NCBI GenBank assembly: GCA_024691665.1
Contig: JAILNJ010000100.1
Span: 1 to 11,966, forward strand
Direction: 5' to 3'
DNA: 11,966 nt
DNA from: Gammaproteobacteria bacterium
GTDB lineage: Bacteria > Bacillota_I > Bacilli_A > Izemoplasmatales > UBA1188
This document shows, piece after piece, positions 1 through 5,942 of the stretch. The notes below the pieces were generated by a model. The model was not told the origin of the DNA, searched no databases, and saw only the letters and a program-made list of their open reading frames with translations. A program made the position numbers and the translations under genes. How positions within the stretch are numbered: the stretch's first letter is position 1; each line of letters begins with the position of its first letter.

Positions 1-119
1 TTACCTGATTCATTATGTTTAAGTTCGCCTTCGCCACTATATTTATTAATTAATAATCGTGAAGATATTTCTTTAATAATTCTATCAGGGTTTTCTAGTT
101 TAATTAATTCTTTAGCTTC
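1..119 (-). repeat. Left arm of 119-bp inverted repeat
   Basis: Bases 1-119 are the reverse complement of 185-303. Base x pairs with base 304-x along the whole arm. The only mismatch I find is 98 (G) against 206 (T). On the minus strand this arm carries PPTase coding sequence in frame, and the mismatch is synonymous (CTA versus TTA, both Leu). The homology starts at the first base of the window, so the arm may extend beyond it. Confidence 0.95.
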
Positions 120-184
120 TTCTTTTGTGAATGATTTAATAACTCTTTCATAGTTATTTAAGATTTCATATTTATTCAAAAAGT
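1..184 (-). pseudogene. Inverted 5' fragment of the PPTase gene (probable foldback artefact)
   Basis: Read on the minus strand from 182 down to 3, this is an open frame of 60 codons (starting FLNKYEILNN). It runs straight into the same protein segment that the plus-strand gene has from 185 on (AKELIK...HNESG). The first 21 residues, encoded by the spacer, look like the N-terminal part of an Sfp-type PPTase (pattern ...YERVIKSFTKEE...). They are absent from the plus-strand copy. The fragment is cut at base 1 before the catalytic motifs, so it cannot be functional here. The simplest reading is a template-switch or assembly foldback at a contig end. A real inverted duplication or an invertible segment is a less likely alternative. 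Confidence 0.75.
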
Positions 185-303
185 GAAGCTAAAGAATTAA
201 TTAAATTAGAAAACCCTGATAGAATTATTAAAGAAATATCTTCACGATTATTAATTAATAAATATAGTGGCGAAGGCGAACTTAAACATAATGAATCAGG
301 TAA
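185..303 (+). repeat. Right arm of 119-bp inverted repeat
   Basis: This is the reverse-complement partner of 1-119. It lies inside the PPTase reading frame on the plus strand and joins seamlessly to the rest of that gene. The right arm is therefore the copy in its natural context, and the left arm is the displaced one. The 65-bp spacer (120-184) is not itself palindromic. Confidence 0.95.
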
Positions 304-709
304 ACCTTATAAGAATAATGGAGTATTCTTTAATATATCTAATTCAGAAGAAGTATCTGTGATTGCGATATCTGATAGAGAGATTGGAGTAGATATTGAA
401 AAAATCAGAACTATGAAGAATAAAGTAATCAAGTACGCTTTATCTGAAAAAGAATTTGAGAGTATGGAAACTATTGATGATTTCTTTAAGATGTGGACTA
501 TTAAAGAAAGTGTAGGTAAATGTTTAGGCATTGGCTTAACTAAAGGGATTAAAAAGATTCCAACTGAACCTACCAAACACTTTATGGGTAAAGACTTAAC
601 TTCTTTATATACCACTATTGAAGGATACGCTCTCGCATTAACTTATGTAGGCTTTGATGAAGTAGAAGTAAAAGTATTTAATGAAACTGTAAACACACTC
701 TTGAGTTAG
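185..709 (+). CDS. Sfp-type 4'-phosphopantetheinyl transferase, 5' end missing
   Basis: The enzyme family transfers the phosphopantetheine arm of CoA to a serine of acyl or peptidyl carrier proteins. Visible family motifs, in order: NESGKPY (290-310), FFNIS (326-340), GVDIE (386-400, with the Mg-binding Asp and Glu), and WTIKES...K (494-520, with the KExxxK signature). The frame is open upstream only to 143, with no credible start. The first possible initiator, GTG at 359, lies after conserved motifs and cannot be the real start. The true N-terminus, about 20 residues of it, is seen inverted in the 120-184 spacer, so the + strand is chimeric near 177-185. Stop TAG at 707-709 overlaps the Shine-Dalgarno of the next gene. 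Whether it serves fatty acid synthesis (AcpS-like role) or secondary metabolism cannot be told, because no carrier protein is in the window. Confidence 0.88.
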   Translation, partial: EAKELIKLENPDRIIKEISSRLLINKYSGEGELKHNESGKPYKNNGVFFNISNSEEVSVIAISDREIGVDIEKIRTMKNKVIKYALSEKEFESMETIDDFFKMWTIKESVGKCLGIGLTKGIKKIPTEPTKHFMGKDLTSLYTTIEGYALALTYVGFDEVEVKVFNETVNTLLS

Positions 710-718
710 GAGGTTAAT

Positions 719-1279
719 ATGAAAGAACTAGGAAATAAACCGTTATGTCTTCCTCAACCAGTCTTCATGATTGGTACATACGATAAGGATAATAATCCTA
801 ATCTTATGAACGCTGCGTGGGGTGGCATATCTTATGATGATGAGATCACAATTTGTCTTGCGAATGACCATAAGACAACCGATAACCTTAAGTTAAAAGG
901 AGCCTTAACTATCTCAATGGGCACAAAGAAATACTTAAAAGAATGTGATTACTTTGGTTTAGTATCTGGAACTAAAGAGGATAAAGTGAAAAAGGCCAAT
1001 TTTCACGCTATTAAGGCTCCACATGTAGATGCACCAATGTTTACTGAATTACCTCTTGTAATAGAGGGCGAAGTAATATCTTATGATGATAAATCATGTA
1101 GACTTGTAGTTAAAATTATTAATGTTCTTGCTGATGAATCAATCTTAGATGAAAATGGAAAAGTTGATCCAATGAAACTTGAACCAATCGCATATGATCC
1201 ATTCAATCATAAATATTTAGTAGTAAAAGAAATTGTAGGAAGCGCCTTTAAAGATGGTGTAGAACTACTTAAGAAGTAG
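719..1279 (+). CDS. Flavin reductase-like FMN-binding split-barrel protein
   Basis: A 186-residue cytoplasmic protein of the flavin reductase-like/flavoredoxin group, a single FMN-binding split-barrel domain occupying nearly the full length. The N-terminal strand pattern PVFMIGTYD followed by NPNLMNAAWGG (about residues 14-36) and the HKTTDNL segment (51-57) match the flavin-contacting parts of this family. LPLVIEGEVI (111-120) is the typical core strand before the C-terminal half. Such proteins bind FMN and use NAD(P)H or pass electrons to partners; the substrate cannot be inferred. The ATG at 719 is preceded by AGGAGG at 708-713, which overlaps the PPTase stop. Only 9 nt separate the two genes, so they are very likely co-transcribed with the BI-1-like gene downstream. 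Confidence 0.85.
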   Translation: MKELGNKPLCLPQPVFMIGTYDKDNNPNLMNAAWGGISYDDEITICLANDHKTTDNLKLKGALTISMGTKKYLKECDYFGLVSGTKEDKVKKANFHAIKAPHVDAPMFTELPLVIEGEVISYDDKSCRLVVKIINVLADESILDENGKVDPMKLEPIAYDPFNHKYLVVKEIVGSAFKDGVELLKK

Positions 1280-1289
1280 GAGGTATAAA

Positions 1290-2069
1290 ATGGAAGAATA
1301 TGATTTCGAAAGAGGTACCATTAATAACGATGGTACAACAACATATAGAGGAAAAGAAACTAAAGAAAGAAGTACTATCTTTAGTGGAACTAATTCAGGA
1401 CTAGGTAAAGTATTTTTATTAATGTTTTTAGGACTTGGCATTACTGCAGCAATCGCTGTAGTACTCCCAATGCTTCTTCTAAGAGTTGAAATTAGCGATC
1501 CTGAATTCGCAGTTAGTCTTTATTTAGGTTTAATTATTTTTAGTGCAATTGCTTTAGTTATTCTTACAATAGTGGCTCATGTAGTATGCTTTAAAAAAGA
1601 AGTAGGTGGCACTACAGTATTCTTAATCTATAGTGCGTTCATGGGAATCTTAATGTCATCAATTGTACTCATGTATAATGTTCAAATTGTTGGCTATGCA
1701 TTCTTATGTGCTGCTGGTTCATTTGGCGTTATGGCACTTTATGGTGCTGTATCAAAAGGTTCAGTAAAAGTTATGGGATATATTGGTTTTGGCCTACTTG
1801 GCGCTGTACTCTCATTAACTATCGCATACTTCATCTTAAGTTTACTTGGAATTCATTATGAAGCTTTATATTGGTTCATTTCATTCCTTGGAATTGTTAT
1901 GATGCTTGCCTTTACTGCATTTGATGTTCACCAAGCTAAAAGACTTGCTGAATCAGGTAACTTAAATAATAACCTAGCTGCCTATTTCGCACTTCAACTC
2001 TATACTGATTTTATCTATTTATTTATAAGAATTCTTTATTTCTTATCTAGATTTGCAAAGAAAGATTAA
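1290..2069 (+). CDS. Bax inhibitor-1/YccA-family membrane protein
   Basis: A 259-residue integral membrane protein with a polar N-terminal tail of about 40 residues. Hydrophobic segments lie near residues 41-64, 73-99, 108-129, 132-153, 161-186 and 191-211, followed by the C-terminal segment 232-252. The end has the family layout: FTAFDVHQAK (208-217), then LYTDFIYLFIRIL (237-249). Asp212 and Asp240 probably correspond to the di-aspartyl pH/Ca2+ sensor of bacterial BI-1 homologues such as B. subtilis YetJ. That correspondence is inferred from motif position, not alignment. Bacterial members form pH-dependent Ca2+ leak channels; some are linked to FtsH. Start ATG 1290 follows GTAGGAGG 10 nt after the preceding stop, in the same operon. 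A strong terminator follows at once. Confidence 0.9.
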   Translation: MEEYDFERGTINNDGTTTYRGKETKERSTIFSGTNSGLGKVFLLMFLGLGITAAIAVVLPMLLLRVEISDPEFAVSLYLGLIIFSAIALVILTIVAHVVCFKKEVGGTTVFLIYSAFMGILMSSIVLMYNVQIVGYAFLCAAGSFGVMALYGAVSKGSVKVMGYIGFGLLGAVLSLTIAYFILSLLGIHYEALYWFISFLGIVMMLAFTAFDVHQAKRLAESGNLNNNLAAYFALQLYTDFIYLFIRILYFLSRFAKKD

Positions 2070-2073
2070 TTAT

Positions 2074-2107
2074 AAGATTCCGCCATTTAGTTGACGGAAT
2101 CTTTTTA
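2074..2107 (+). terminator. Intrinsic terminator after the BI-1 gene
   Basis: The perfect 9-bp stem AAGATTCCG (2074-2082) / CGGAATCTT (2095-2103) encloses a 12-nt loop and is followed by T residues to 2106. It lies 4 nt after the stop codon and closes the PPTase-flavin reductase-BI-1 transcript. Confidence 0.9.
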
Positions 2108-2118
2108 TAATTTATAAT
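2091..2118 (+). promoter_or_regulatory. Probable sigma-A promoter for the GNAT gene, overlapping the terminator
   Basis: TTGACG (2091-2096) and a perfect TATAAT (2113-2118) are separated by 16 bp. The expected start of transcription is near 2125, about 15 nt before the ATG at 2140. The -35 hexamer sits in the loop and descending arm of the upstream terminator, so one short stretch would end one transcript and start the next. Another TATAAT at 2106-2111 has no usable -35. Confidence 0.6.
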
Positions 2119-2139
2119 ATTATAAAAGGAATTAAAGAT

Positions 2140-2667
2140 ATGAACACAGATATTGATATTACTGGAGTAGTATTAAAGACAAAAAGATTAATACTTAGAG
2201 AATGGAGACAGTCAGATTTAGCTGACCTTTTTGAATACGCAAAAGTAGAAGGTGTTGGCGAGATGGCTGGATGGCCTCATCATGAATCTATTGAAGTGTC
2301 TCGAGAAATACTAAATAGATTTATTGCGCATAAGAGAACTTTTGCTATTGAATATAATGGTAAGGTGATTGGTTCTTTAGGTATTGAAACATATGATGAA
2401 GAAGTTCTTCCTGAGTTTAATAGTAAGATGGGTAGAGAAATTGGATATGTTTTATCAAAAGATTACTGGGGACAAGGTTTAATGCCTGAGGCCGTAAAAA
2501 GAGTGATTGATTATTGTTTTGATGAACTACATTTAGATTTCTTAACTTGTTGTCACTATGACTTTAACAATCAATCAAGACGTGTTCAAGAAAAGTGCGG
2601 ATTTAAACACTATAAACATTTACTTGATCATAATCCACCAAAATGGATATCTTTAATTCTTAGATAA
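2140..2667 (+). CDS. GNAT-family N-acetyltransferase (RimJ/RimL-like)
   Basis: A 175-residue single-domain acetyltransferase that would use acetyl-CoA. The N-terminus has the TKRLILREWRQSDLADLF pattern (residues 14-31) of the RimJ/RimL-type branch. Motif A is IGYVLSKDYWGQGLMPEAVK (101-120), with the acetyl-CoA pyrophosphate-binding WGQG loop. Motif B follows as NNQSRRVQEKCGF (143-155), where Asn and the CGF end are typical. The acceptor may be a ribosomal protein N-terminus, another protein or a small molecule; the sequence does not decide it. ATG 2140 follows AAAGGA (2125-2130) and has its own promoter. The lipoprotein gene begins about 40 nt downstream. Confidence 0.88.
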   Translation: MNTDIDITGVVLKTKRLILREWRQSDLADLFEYAKVEGVGEMAGWPHHESIEVSREILNRFIAHKRTFAIEYNGKVIGSLGIETYDEEVLPEFNSKMGREIGYVLSKDYWGQGLMPEAVKRVIDYCFDELHLDFLTCCHYDFNNQSRRVQEKCGFKHYKHLLDHNPPKWISLILR

Positions 2668-2672
2668 TGATA

Positions 2673-2678
2673 TATAAT
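2673..2678 (+). promoter_or_regulatory. Possible -10 box for the lipoprotein gene
   Basis: A perfect TATAAT lies between the GNAT stop (2667) and the lipoprotein start (2709). I see no good -35 at 16-18 bp upstream (TCTTTA or CTTTAA only), so co-transcription with the GNAT gene is equally possible. Confidence 0.3.
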
Positions 2679-2708
2679 AAGAGAGTAATATATAAAAGGA
2701 GATTTATA

Positions 2709-3896
2709 ATGAAGAAATTTTTAAGTGTAATTGCAGTAGCATTAGCACTCGTTATGCTTGGTGGTTGTTCTCAAAAAGTTAAGTTCAATGCTGGACTTAA
2801 ATTTACTAAAGAATTAACTAATAACGAAAAACAATTAGTTATTGCAAAAGTAGTTAATCAATTTGAAAAAGTAAGTGAATTAACTTCAAATATTTATACA
2901 AAGTCTTACAATGAAATTCAACAAACTGAAGCTGAAGCTTCAAGTAAGACAATTGCTTATTCTAATAGATTAATTCACACTGAAACTACTACTAAAACTA
3001 CTACTAAATCAAGCGAAATTACAGTAACTCAAACAGTTAAAAGTCAAAAAGATGTTTATGATTATAGAGTAAAGAAAATGGTTCTTGCTTTTGAATCAAT
3101 TGATAATGGCGAAGTAGAATTCAGTTATGATGAATATCAAGATTCTGATGAAATGGATAGAACATTCTATTCAGCATATATGACTGGAACTTCTGCTCAA
3201 ACTCTTGCTAACTTAAACTGCTATGAATCTGGTTCAGGATATGTGTTTGTATCTCAAAGCGTTAATAAAGCTGCATCTTATCCAGAAGTAGGAATTGATG
3301 CTCAATTAGTAGTTACAACAAGAAGACAAACTATTATTAAGGTTGATAAGAACTATAGAGTAACAGAATATACTTCTATGTCTGAAACTTTAAGAAATAG
3401 AGATCAAGAAACTAACGCTTGGTATAAGAAAGAAACTCAAACAGCTTATACTTCACTAACAGCATCTTTAAAATATAGTGAAAAGAAGAAAGAAAATACT
3501 AAGTTAGCTGAAAACGTTATAGACATTTTATCTGGCACAGTAGTTACTGGTGTTAACTTCGATGTTCAAGATGAATATGGAAATAGTGTAAGACTTAACA
3601 CTCAAGTTAAACACAATGGAATCAACACAATCCGTGTTATAAGCACATTCTCTCCAACTGGTTATACTGAAGGAGAAGAATATAAGTTTAAAGCTTTACT
3701 TGGTTATCGCTATAAGAAAGATTTCGAAGATAAAGTAAAAGAAGCATCTGTGCTTCCAGTTGAAAATGACGAAGCTGAATATGATAGCTTATTCCCAATT
3801 ACATACAGACAAGGAATGACTATAGTATTTGAATTCGTTATTACAGTAAACGGAAATAACGTATCAACATCTTACGTTTATTACATTACTTATTAG
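2709..3896 (+). CDS. Putative lipoprotein of unknown function
   Basis: A 395-residue protein with a clear lipoprotein signal: MKK, a hydrophobic core (FLSVIAVALALVM) and lipobox LGGC with the modified Cys at residue 20. It should be lipidated, anchored to the outer face of the membrane and exposed. The ATG at 2709 is chosen over an in-frame ATG at 2667. AAAGGAG (2695-2701) stands 7 nt before 2709, and the signal peptide begins exactly there. The mature part is polar, rich in Thr, Ser, Lys and Tyr. It includes a Thr-rich stretch (ETTTKTTTKSSEITVTQT, about residues 98-115) and alternating strand-like patterns, suggesting a beta-rich fold. I recognise no catalytic motif or named family. A substrate-binding or surface role is only a guess. 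Confidence 0.85.
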   Translation: MKKFLSVIAVALALVMLGGCSQKVKFNAGLKFTKELTNNEKQLVIAKVVNQFEKVSELTSNIYTKSYNEIQQTEAEASSKTIAYSNRLIHTETTTKTTTKSSEITVTQTVKSQKDVYDYRVKKMVLAFESIDNGEVEFSYDEYQDSDEMDRTFYSAYMTGTSAQTLANLNCYESGSGYVFVSQSVNKAASYPEVGIDAQLVVTTRRQTIIKVDKNYRVTEYTSMSETLRNRDQETNAWYKKETQTAYTSLTASLKYSEKKKENTKLAENVIDILSGTVVTGVNFDVQDEYGNSVRLNTQVKHNGINTIRVISTFSPTGYTEGEEYKFKALLGYRYKKDFEDKVKEASVLPVENDEAEYDSLFPITYRQGMTIVFEFVITVNGNNVSTSYVYYITY

Positions 3897-3914
3897 TAAA
3901 AAAAGCATACAAAA

Positions 3915-3941
3915 AGGGGCCTTATCGGTCCCTATTTTTTT
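3915..3941 (+). terminator. Bidirectional intrinsic terminator between lipoprotein and tRNA genes
   Basis: Stem AGGGGCC (3915-3921) / GGTCCCT (3927-3933), with one G-T wobble and a 5-nt loop, is followed by a T-run at 3935-3941 on the plus strand. It is preceded by an A-run at 3911-3915, which becomes a T-run for minus-strand transcripts. It can therefore end both the lipoprotein mRNA and the convergent tRNA-Gln/tRNA-Leu transcript. Confidence 0.88.
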
Positions 3942-3948
3942 ATTCATG

Positions 3949-4030
3949 TGCGGGTAACAGGACTTGAACCTGCACACCTCTCAGTACAAGATCCTAAATC
4001 TTGCGCGTCTACCAGTTCCGCCATACCCGC
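3949..4030 (-). tRNA. tRNA-Leu (anticodon UAG)
   Basis: The 82-nt minus-strand cloverleaf has a perfect 7-bp acceptor stem GCGGGTA (5', 4024-4030) / TACCCGC (3950-3956) and discriminator A (3949). The anticodon stem CAAGA/TCTTG holds loop TTTAGGA, giving anticodon UAG (3994-3996), which reads CUN leucine codons. The variable arm is enlarged, and the T arm is GCAGG-TTCAAGT-CCTGT with one G-T pair. The 3' CCA is not encoded (A is followed by CAT), so a CCA-adding enzyme is needed. It is the second gene of a two-tRNA transcript. Confidence 0.96.
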
Positions 4031-4033
4031 GAC

Positions 4034-4107
4034 TGGCAGGGCCAGGTGGATTCGAACCACCGATGACGGAGTCAAAGTCCGTTGCCTTACCGCTTGGCTA
4101 TGGTCCT
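4034..4107 (-). tRNA. tRNA-Gln (anticodon UUG)
   Basis: The minus-strand cloverleaf has acceptor AGGACCA (4101-4107) / TGGCCCT (4038-4044), discriminator G (4037, the usual Gln identity base) and encoded CCA (4034-4036). The D arm is GCC-AAGCGGTAA-GGC. Anticodon stem ACGGA/TCCGT holds loop CTTTGAC, giving anticodon UUG (4073-4075). The T arm is GGTGG-TTCGAAT-CCACC. Oddity: acceptor position 4 (A, 4104) faces 69 (C, 4041), an A-C mismatch in an otherwise paired stem. Only 3 nt separate its CCA from the 5' end of tRNA-Leu. Confidence 0.95.
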
Positions 4108-4126
4108 ATTAATTTTGCGCTTATTA

Positions 4127-4155
4127 ATGTTACCACAAATATTTATTTAATGCAA
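4127..4155 (-). promoter_or_regulatory. Probable promoter for the tRNA-Gln/tRNA-Leu unit
   Basis: On the minus strand, TTGCAT (4150-4155) and TAACAT (4127-4132) are spaced by 17 bp. Transcription would start near 4120, about 13 nt before the tRNA-Gln 5' end. It points away from gltX. Confidence 0.5.
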
Positions 4156-4184
4156 TAATCAAATATCGATAATTTTATATTTTA

Positions 4185-4193
4185 TGGTAAAAT
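4185..4193 (+). promoter_or_regulatory. Possible extended -10 promoter for gltX
   Basis: TGG-TAAAAT (TG at 4185-4186, hexamer 4188-4193) lies 40 nt before the gltX ATG. There is no clear -35, and the TGn extension could compensate. It is divergent from the tRNA promoter in the same 126-bp gap. Confidence 0.4.
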
Positions 4194-4233
4194 CATTAAT
4201 GTATGTAAATAATTAATGATGTAGGTGATTAAA

Positions 4234-5892
4234 ATGACTGATTTAGAAAGACTTGCGGAACTTATTTTCCCAAATATCAATGAAACTATTGAGGACTTAG
4301 AAAAAAGATATCCTGAAAGAAATTTACCAGAAGGTGCAATCGTAGATAGATTTGCTCCATCTCCAACTGGATTCTTACATTCAGGTTCACTTTTCACAGC
4401 TATGATTCAATGGCATTTAGCACTCAAGAGCAAAGGTGTATTCATGCTAAGACTTGAAGATACTGATACTAAAAGAGAAGTTGAAGGAAGTGGTGAAAGA
4501 CTACTTAAAGAACTTGCTAAATTTGATATAGTTCCAACTGAAGGATATTTTGGTGATCATGAAGAAGGCGCATATGGTCCATATGTACAATCAAAGAGAT
4601 CATCTATCTATAATACAGTTATCAAAGAAATGATCAAAAGAGGAGATGCTTATCCAGCATTCGAATCTGAAGAAGAATTAAATGAACTTAGAAAGTATCA
4701 AGAAGAACATAAATTAAATCCTGGATACTATGGTGAATTCGCTAAGAGTTCATTCTTAACTCCAGCTCAAGCAATCGCTAAGATTGAAGCTGGTGAGCCT
4801 TATATTATTCGTTTTAGATCAAAAGGTTCAAACAAGAACAAGATTCACTTCCATGATTTAATTAAGGGTGATGTAGAAGTTACAGAAAATGAACAACACA
4901 TTGTAATCCTAAAGAGTGATGGTCTTCCAACTTATCACTTTGCTCACCTTTGTGATGATCACTTCATGAGAACCACTCATGTATTAAGAGGAGAAGAATG
5001 GTTATCATCTCTTCCAATTCATATTGAACTCTTTACTCGTTTAGGTTTCAAACTTCCTAACTACGGACATCTTCCAGTAATTATGAAGAATGACGAAGGT
5101 AAGAGAAGAAAACTCTCTAAGAGACTTGATAAAGAAGCCGCAGTATCATTCTTCCTTGAATCAGGTTATCCTAAGAGCGCAATCTTAGAATACTTATTCA
5201 CTCTCGCTAACTCTAACTTTGAAGAGTGGAGACTTGAAAATATGGATGCTGATATTAGAGATTTCACATTCACATTTGAAAAGTTCAATAAAGATGGTGC
5301 TTTATTCGATATGGATAAGATTAATGATATCTCTAAAGAAAGATTATGTAGACTTACTAAGAGTGAATTCACTGATATGGCACTTGCATTCGCTAAAGAA
5401 TACGATTCTAATTTATTAGAACTCATCAATAGAGATAGACCATATTTTGAATCAATCATTAATATTGAAAGAGAAAAAGAAAATCCTCGTAAAGACTACA
5501 CTAAGTTTAGTGATGTATATGAATTCGTTAAATTCTTCTATAACGATAAATATGATGAACTCTTTAACCAAGGTTTTGAATATAATGAATCAAAGACTAA
5601 AGATGATATTAAGAAAGTATTAGCTAAACACTTAGAAACTTTAGATCTTTCACTTGATGAACAAGAATGGTTCAATTCTATGAAAGAAGCAATGCATTCA
5701 ATTGGTTATGCCGTAAATAAGAAAGAATTAAGAGATAACCCAGATGAATTTATTGGAACTATCGGTGATGCATCTGAAATCATCAGAATTACTCTTTGTG
5801 GTAGAAAATCTTCGCCTAACCTATATTATGTAGAAAAGATATTAGGTAAAGACGAAATCACAAGAAGATTCAATAAAATTATTAATAATTAA
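4234..5892 (+). CDS. gltX: Glutamyl-tRNA synthetase (divergent, ~552 aa)
   Basis: A class I aminoacyl-tRNA synthetase that attaches glutamate to tRNA-Glu in the cytoplasm. In many Bacillota it also misacylates tRNA-Gln for GatCAB amidation. Signatures: DRFAPSPTGFLHSG (residues 38-51, HIGH-type motif), FMLRLEDTDTKRE (70-82), HVLRGEEWLSSLPIHI (249-264) and KRRKLSKR (290-297, KMSKS-type motif). These are GluRS and not GlnRS features. Oddities are about 33 extra residues before the HIGH region, which usually begins near the N-terminus, and the KLSKR variant. The ATG at 4234 is preferred over GTG 4225, because AGGTGA (4223-4228) lies 5 nt before 4234 and overlaps 4225. It is divergent from the tRNA-Gln gene. 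Confidence 0.92.
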   Translation: MTDLERLAELIFPNINETIEDLEKRYPERNLPEGAIVDRFAPSPTGFLHSGSLFTAMIQWHLALKSKGVFMLRLEDTDTKREVEGSGERLLKELAKFDIVPTEGYFGDHEEGAYGPYVQSKRSSIYNTVIKEMIKRGDAYPAFESEEELNELRKYQEEHKLNPGYYGEFAKSSFLTPAQAIAKIEAGEPYIIRFRSKGSNKNKIHFHDLIKGDVEVTENEQHIVILKSDGLPTYHFAHLCDDHFMRTTHVLRGEEWLSSLPIHIELFTRLGFKLPNYGHLPVIMKNDEGKRRKLSKRLDKEAAVSFFLESGYPKSAILEYLFTLANSNFEEWRLENMDADIRDFTFTFEKFNKDGALFDMDKINDISKERLCRLTKSEFTDMALAFAKEYDSNLLELINRDRPYFESIINIEREKENPRKDYTKFSDVYEFVKFFYNDKYDELFNQGFEYNESKTKDDIKKVLAKHLETLDLSLDEQEWFNSMKEAMHSIGYAVNKKELRDNPDEFIGTIGDASEIIRITLCGRKSSPNLYYVEKILGKDEITRRFNKIINN

Positions 5893-5899
5893 TTTAAAG

Positions 5900-5928
5900 A
5901 GCGCAGCTTTAATTTGCTTGCGCTTTTT
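5900..5928 (+). terminator. Weak or bulged intrinsic terminator after gltX
   Basis: Stem AGCGCA (5900-5905) / TGCGCT (5919-5924) extends inward by GC/GC across a one-base bulge and is followed by T residues 5924-5928. The next start codon is only 14 nt after the T-run. It may act as a partial terminator or attenuator rather than a full stop. Confidence 0.7.
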
Positions 5929-5942
5929 ATTTAGGAGATAGA

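Noticed and set aside
1..303. Inverted repeat as insertion-sequence ends or attachment site
   Set aside because: The arms are PPTase coding sequence, and there is no transposase or target duplication.
307..615. Minus-strand open frame of 102 codons
   Set aside because: Antisense shadow of the PPTase gene, whose plus-strand frame carries clear family motifs.
359..709. GTG at 359 as PPTase start
   Set aside because: Conserved motifs (NESGKPY, FNIS) lie upstream in the same frame, so this would delete essential parts.
2667..2708. Upstream ATG giving a 14-residue extension to the lipoprotein
   Set aside because: It would place charged residues before the signal peptide and has no ribosome binding site. 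ATG 2709 has a good one and starts the lipobox signal.
3964..4158. Plus-strand open frame of 64 codons
   Set aside because: It runs through the antisense of two tRNA genes and has no coding character.
4182..4397. Minus-strand frame opposite the gltX start
   Set aside because: Shadow of gltX; no ribosome binding site or family match.
5166..5459. Overlapping frames inside gltX on both strands
   Set aside because: The gltX frame is continuous and motif-bearing here; the others are shadows.
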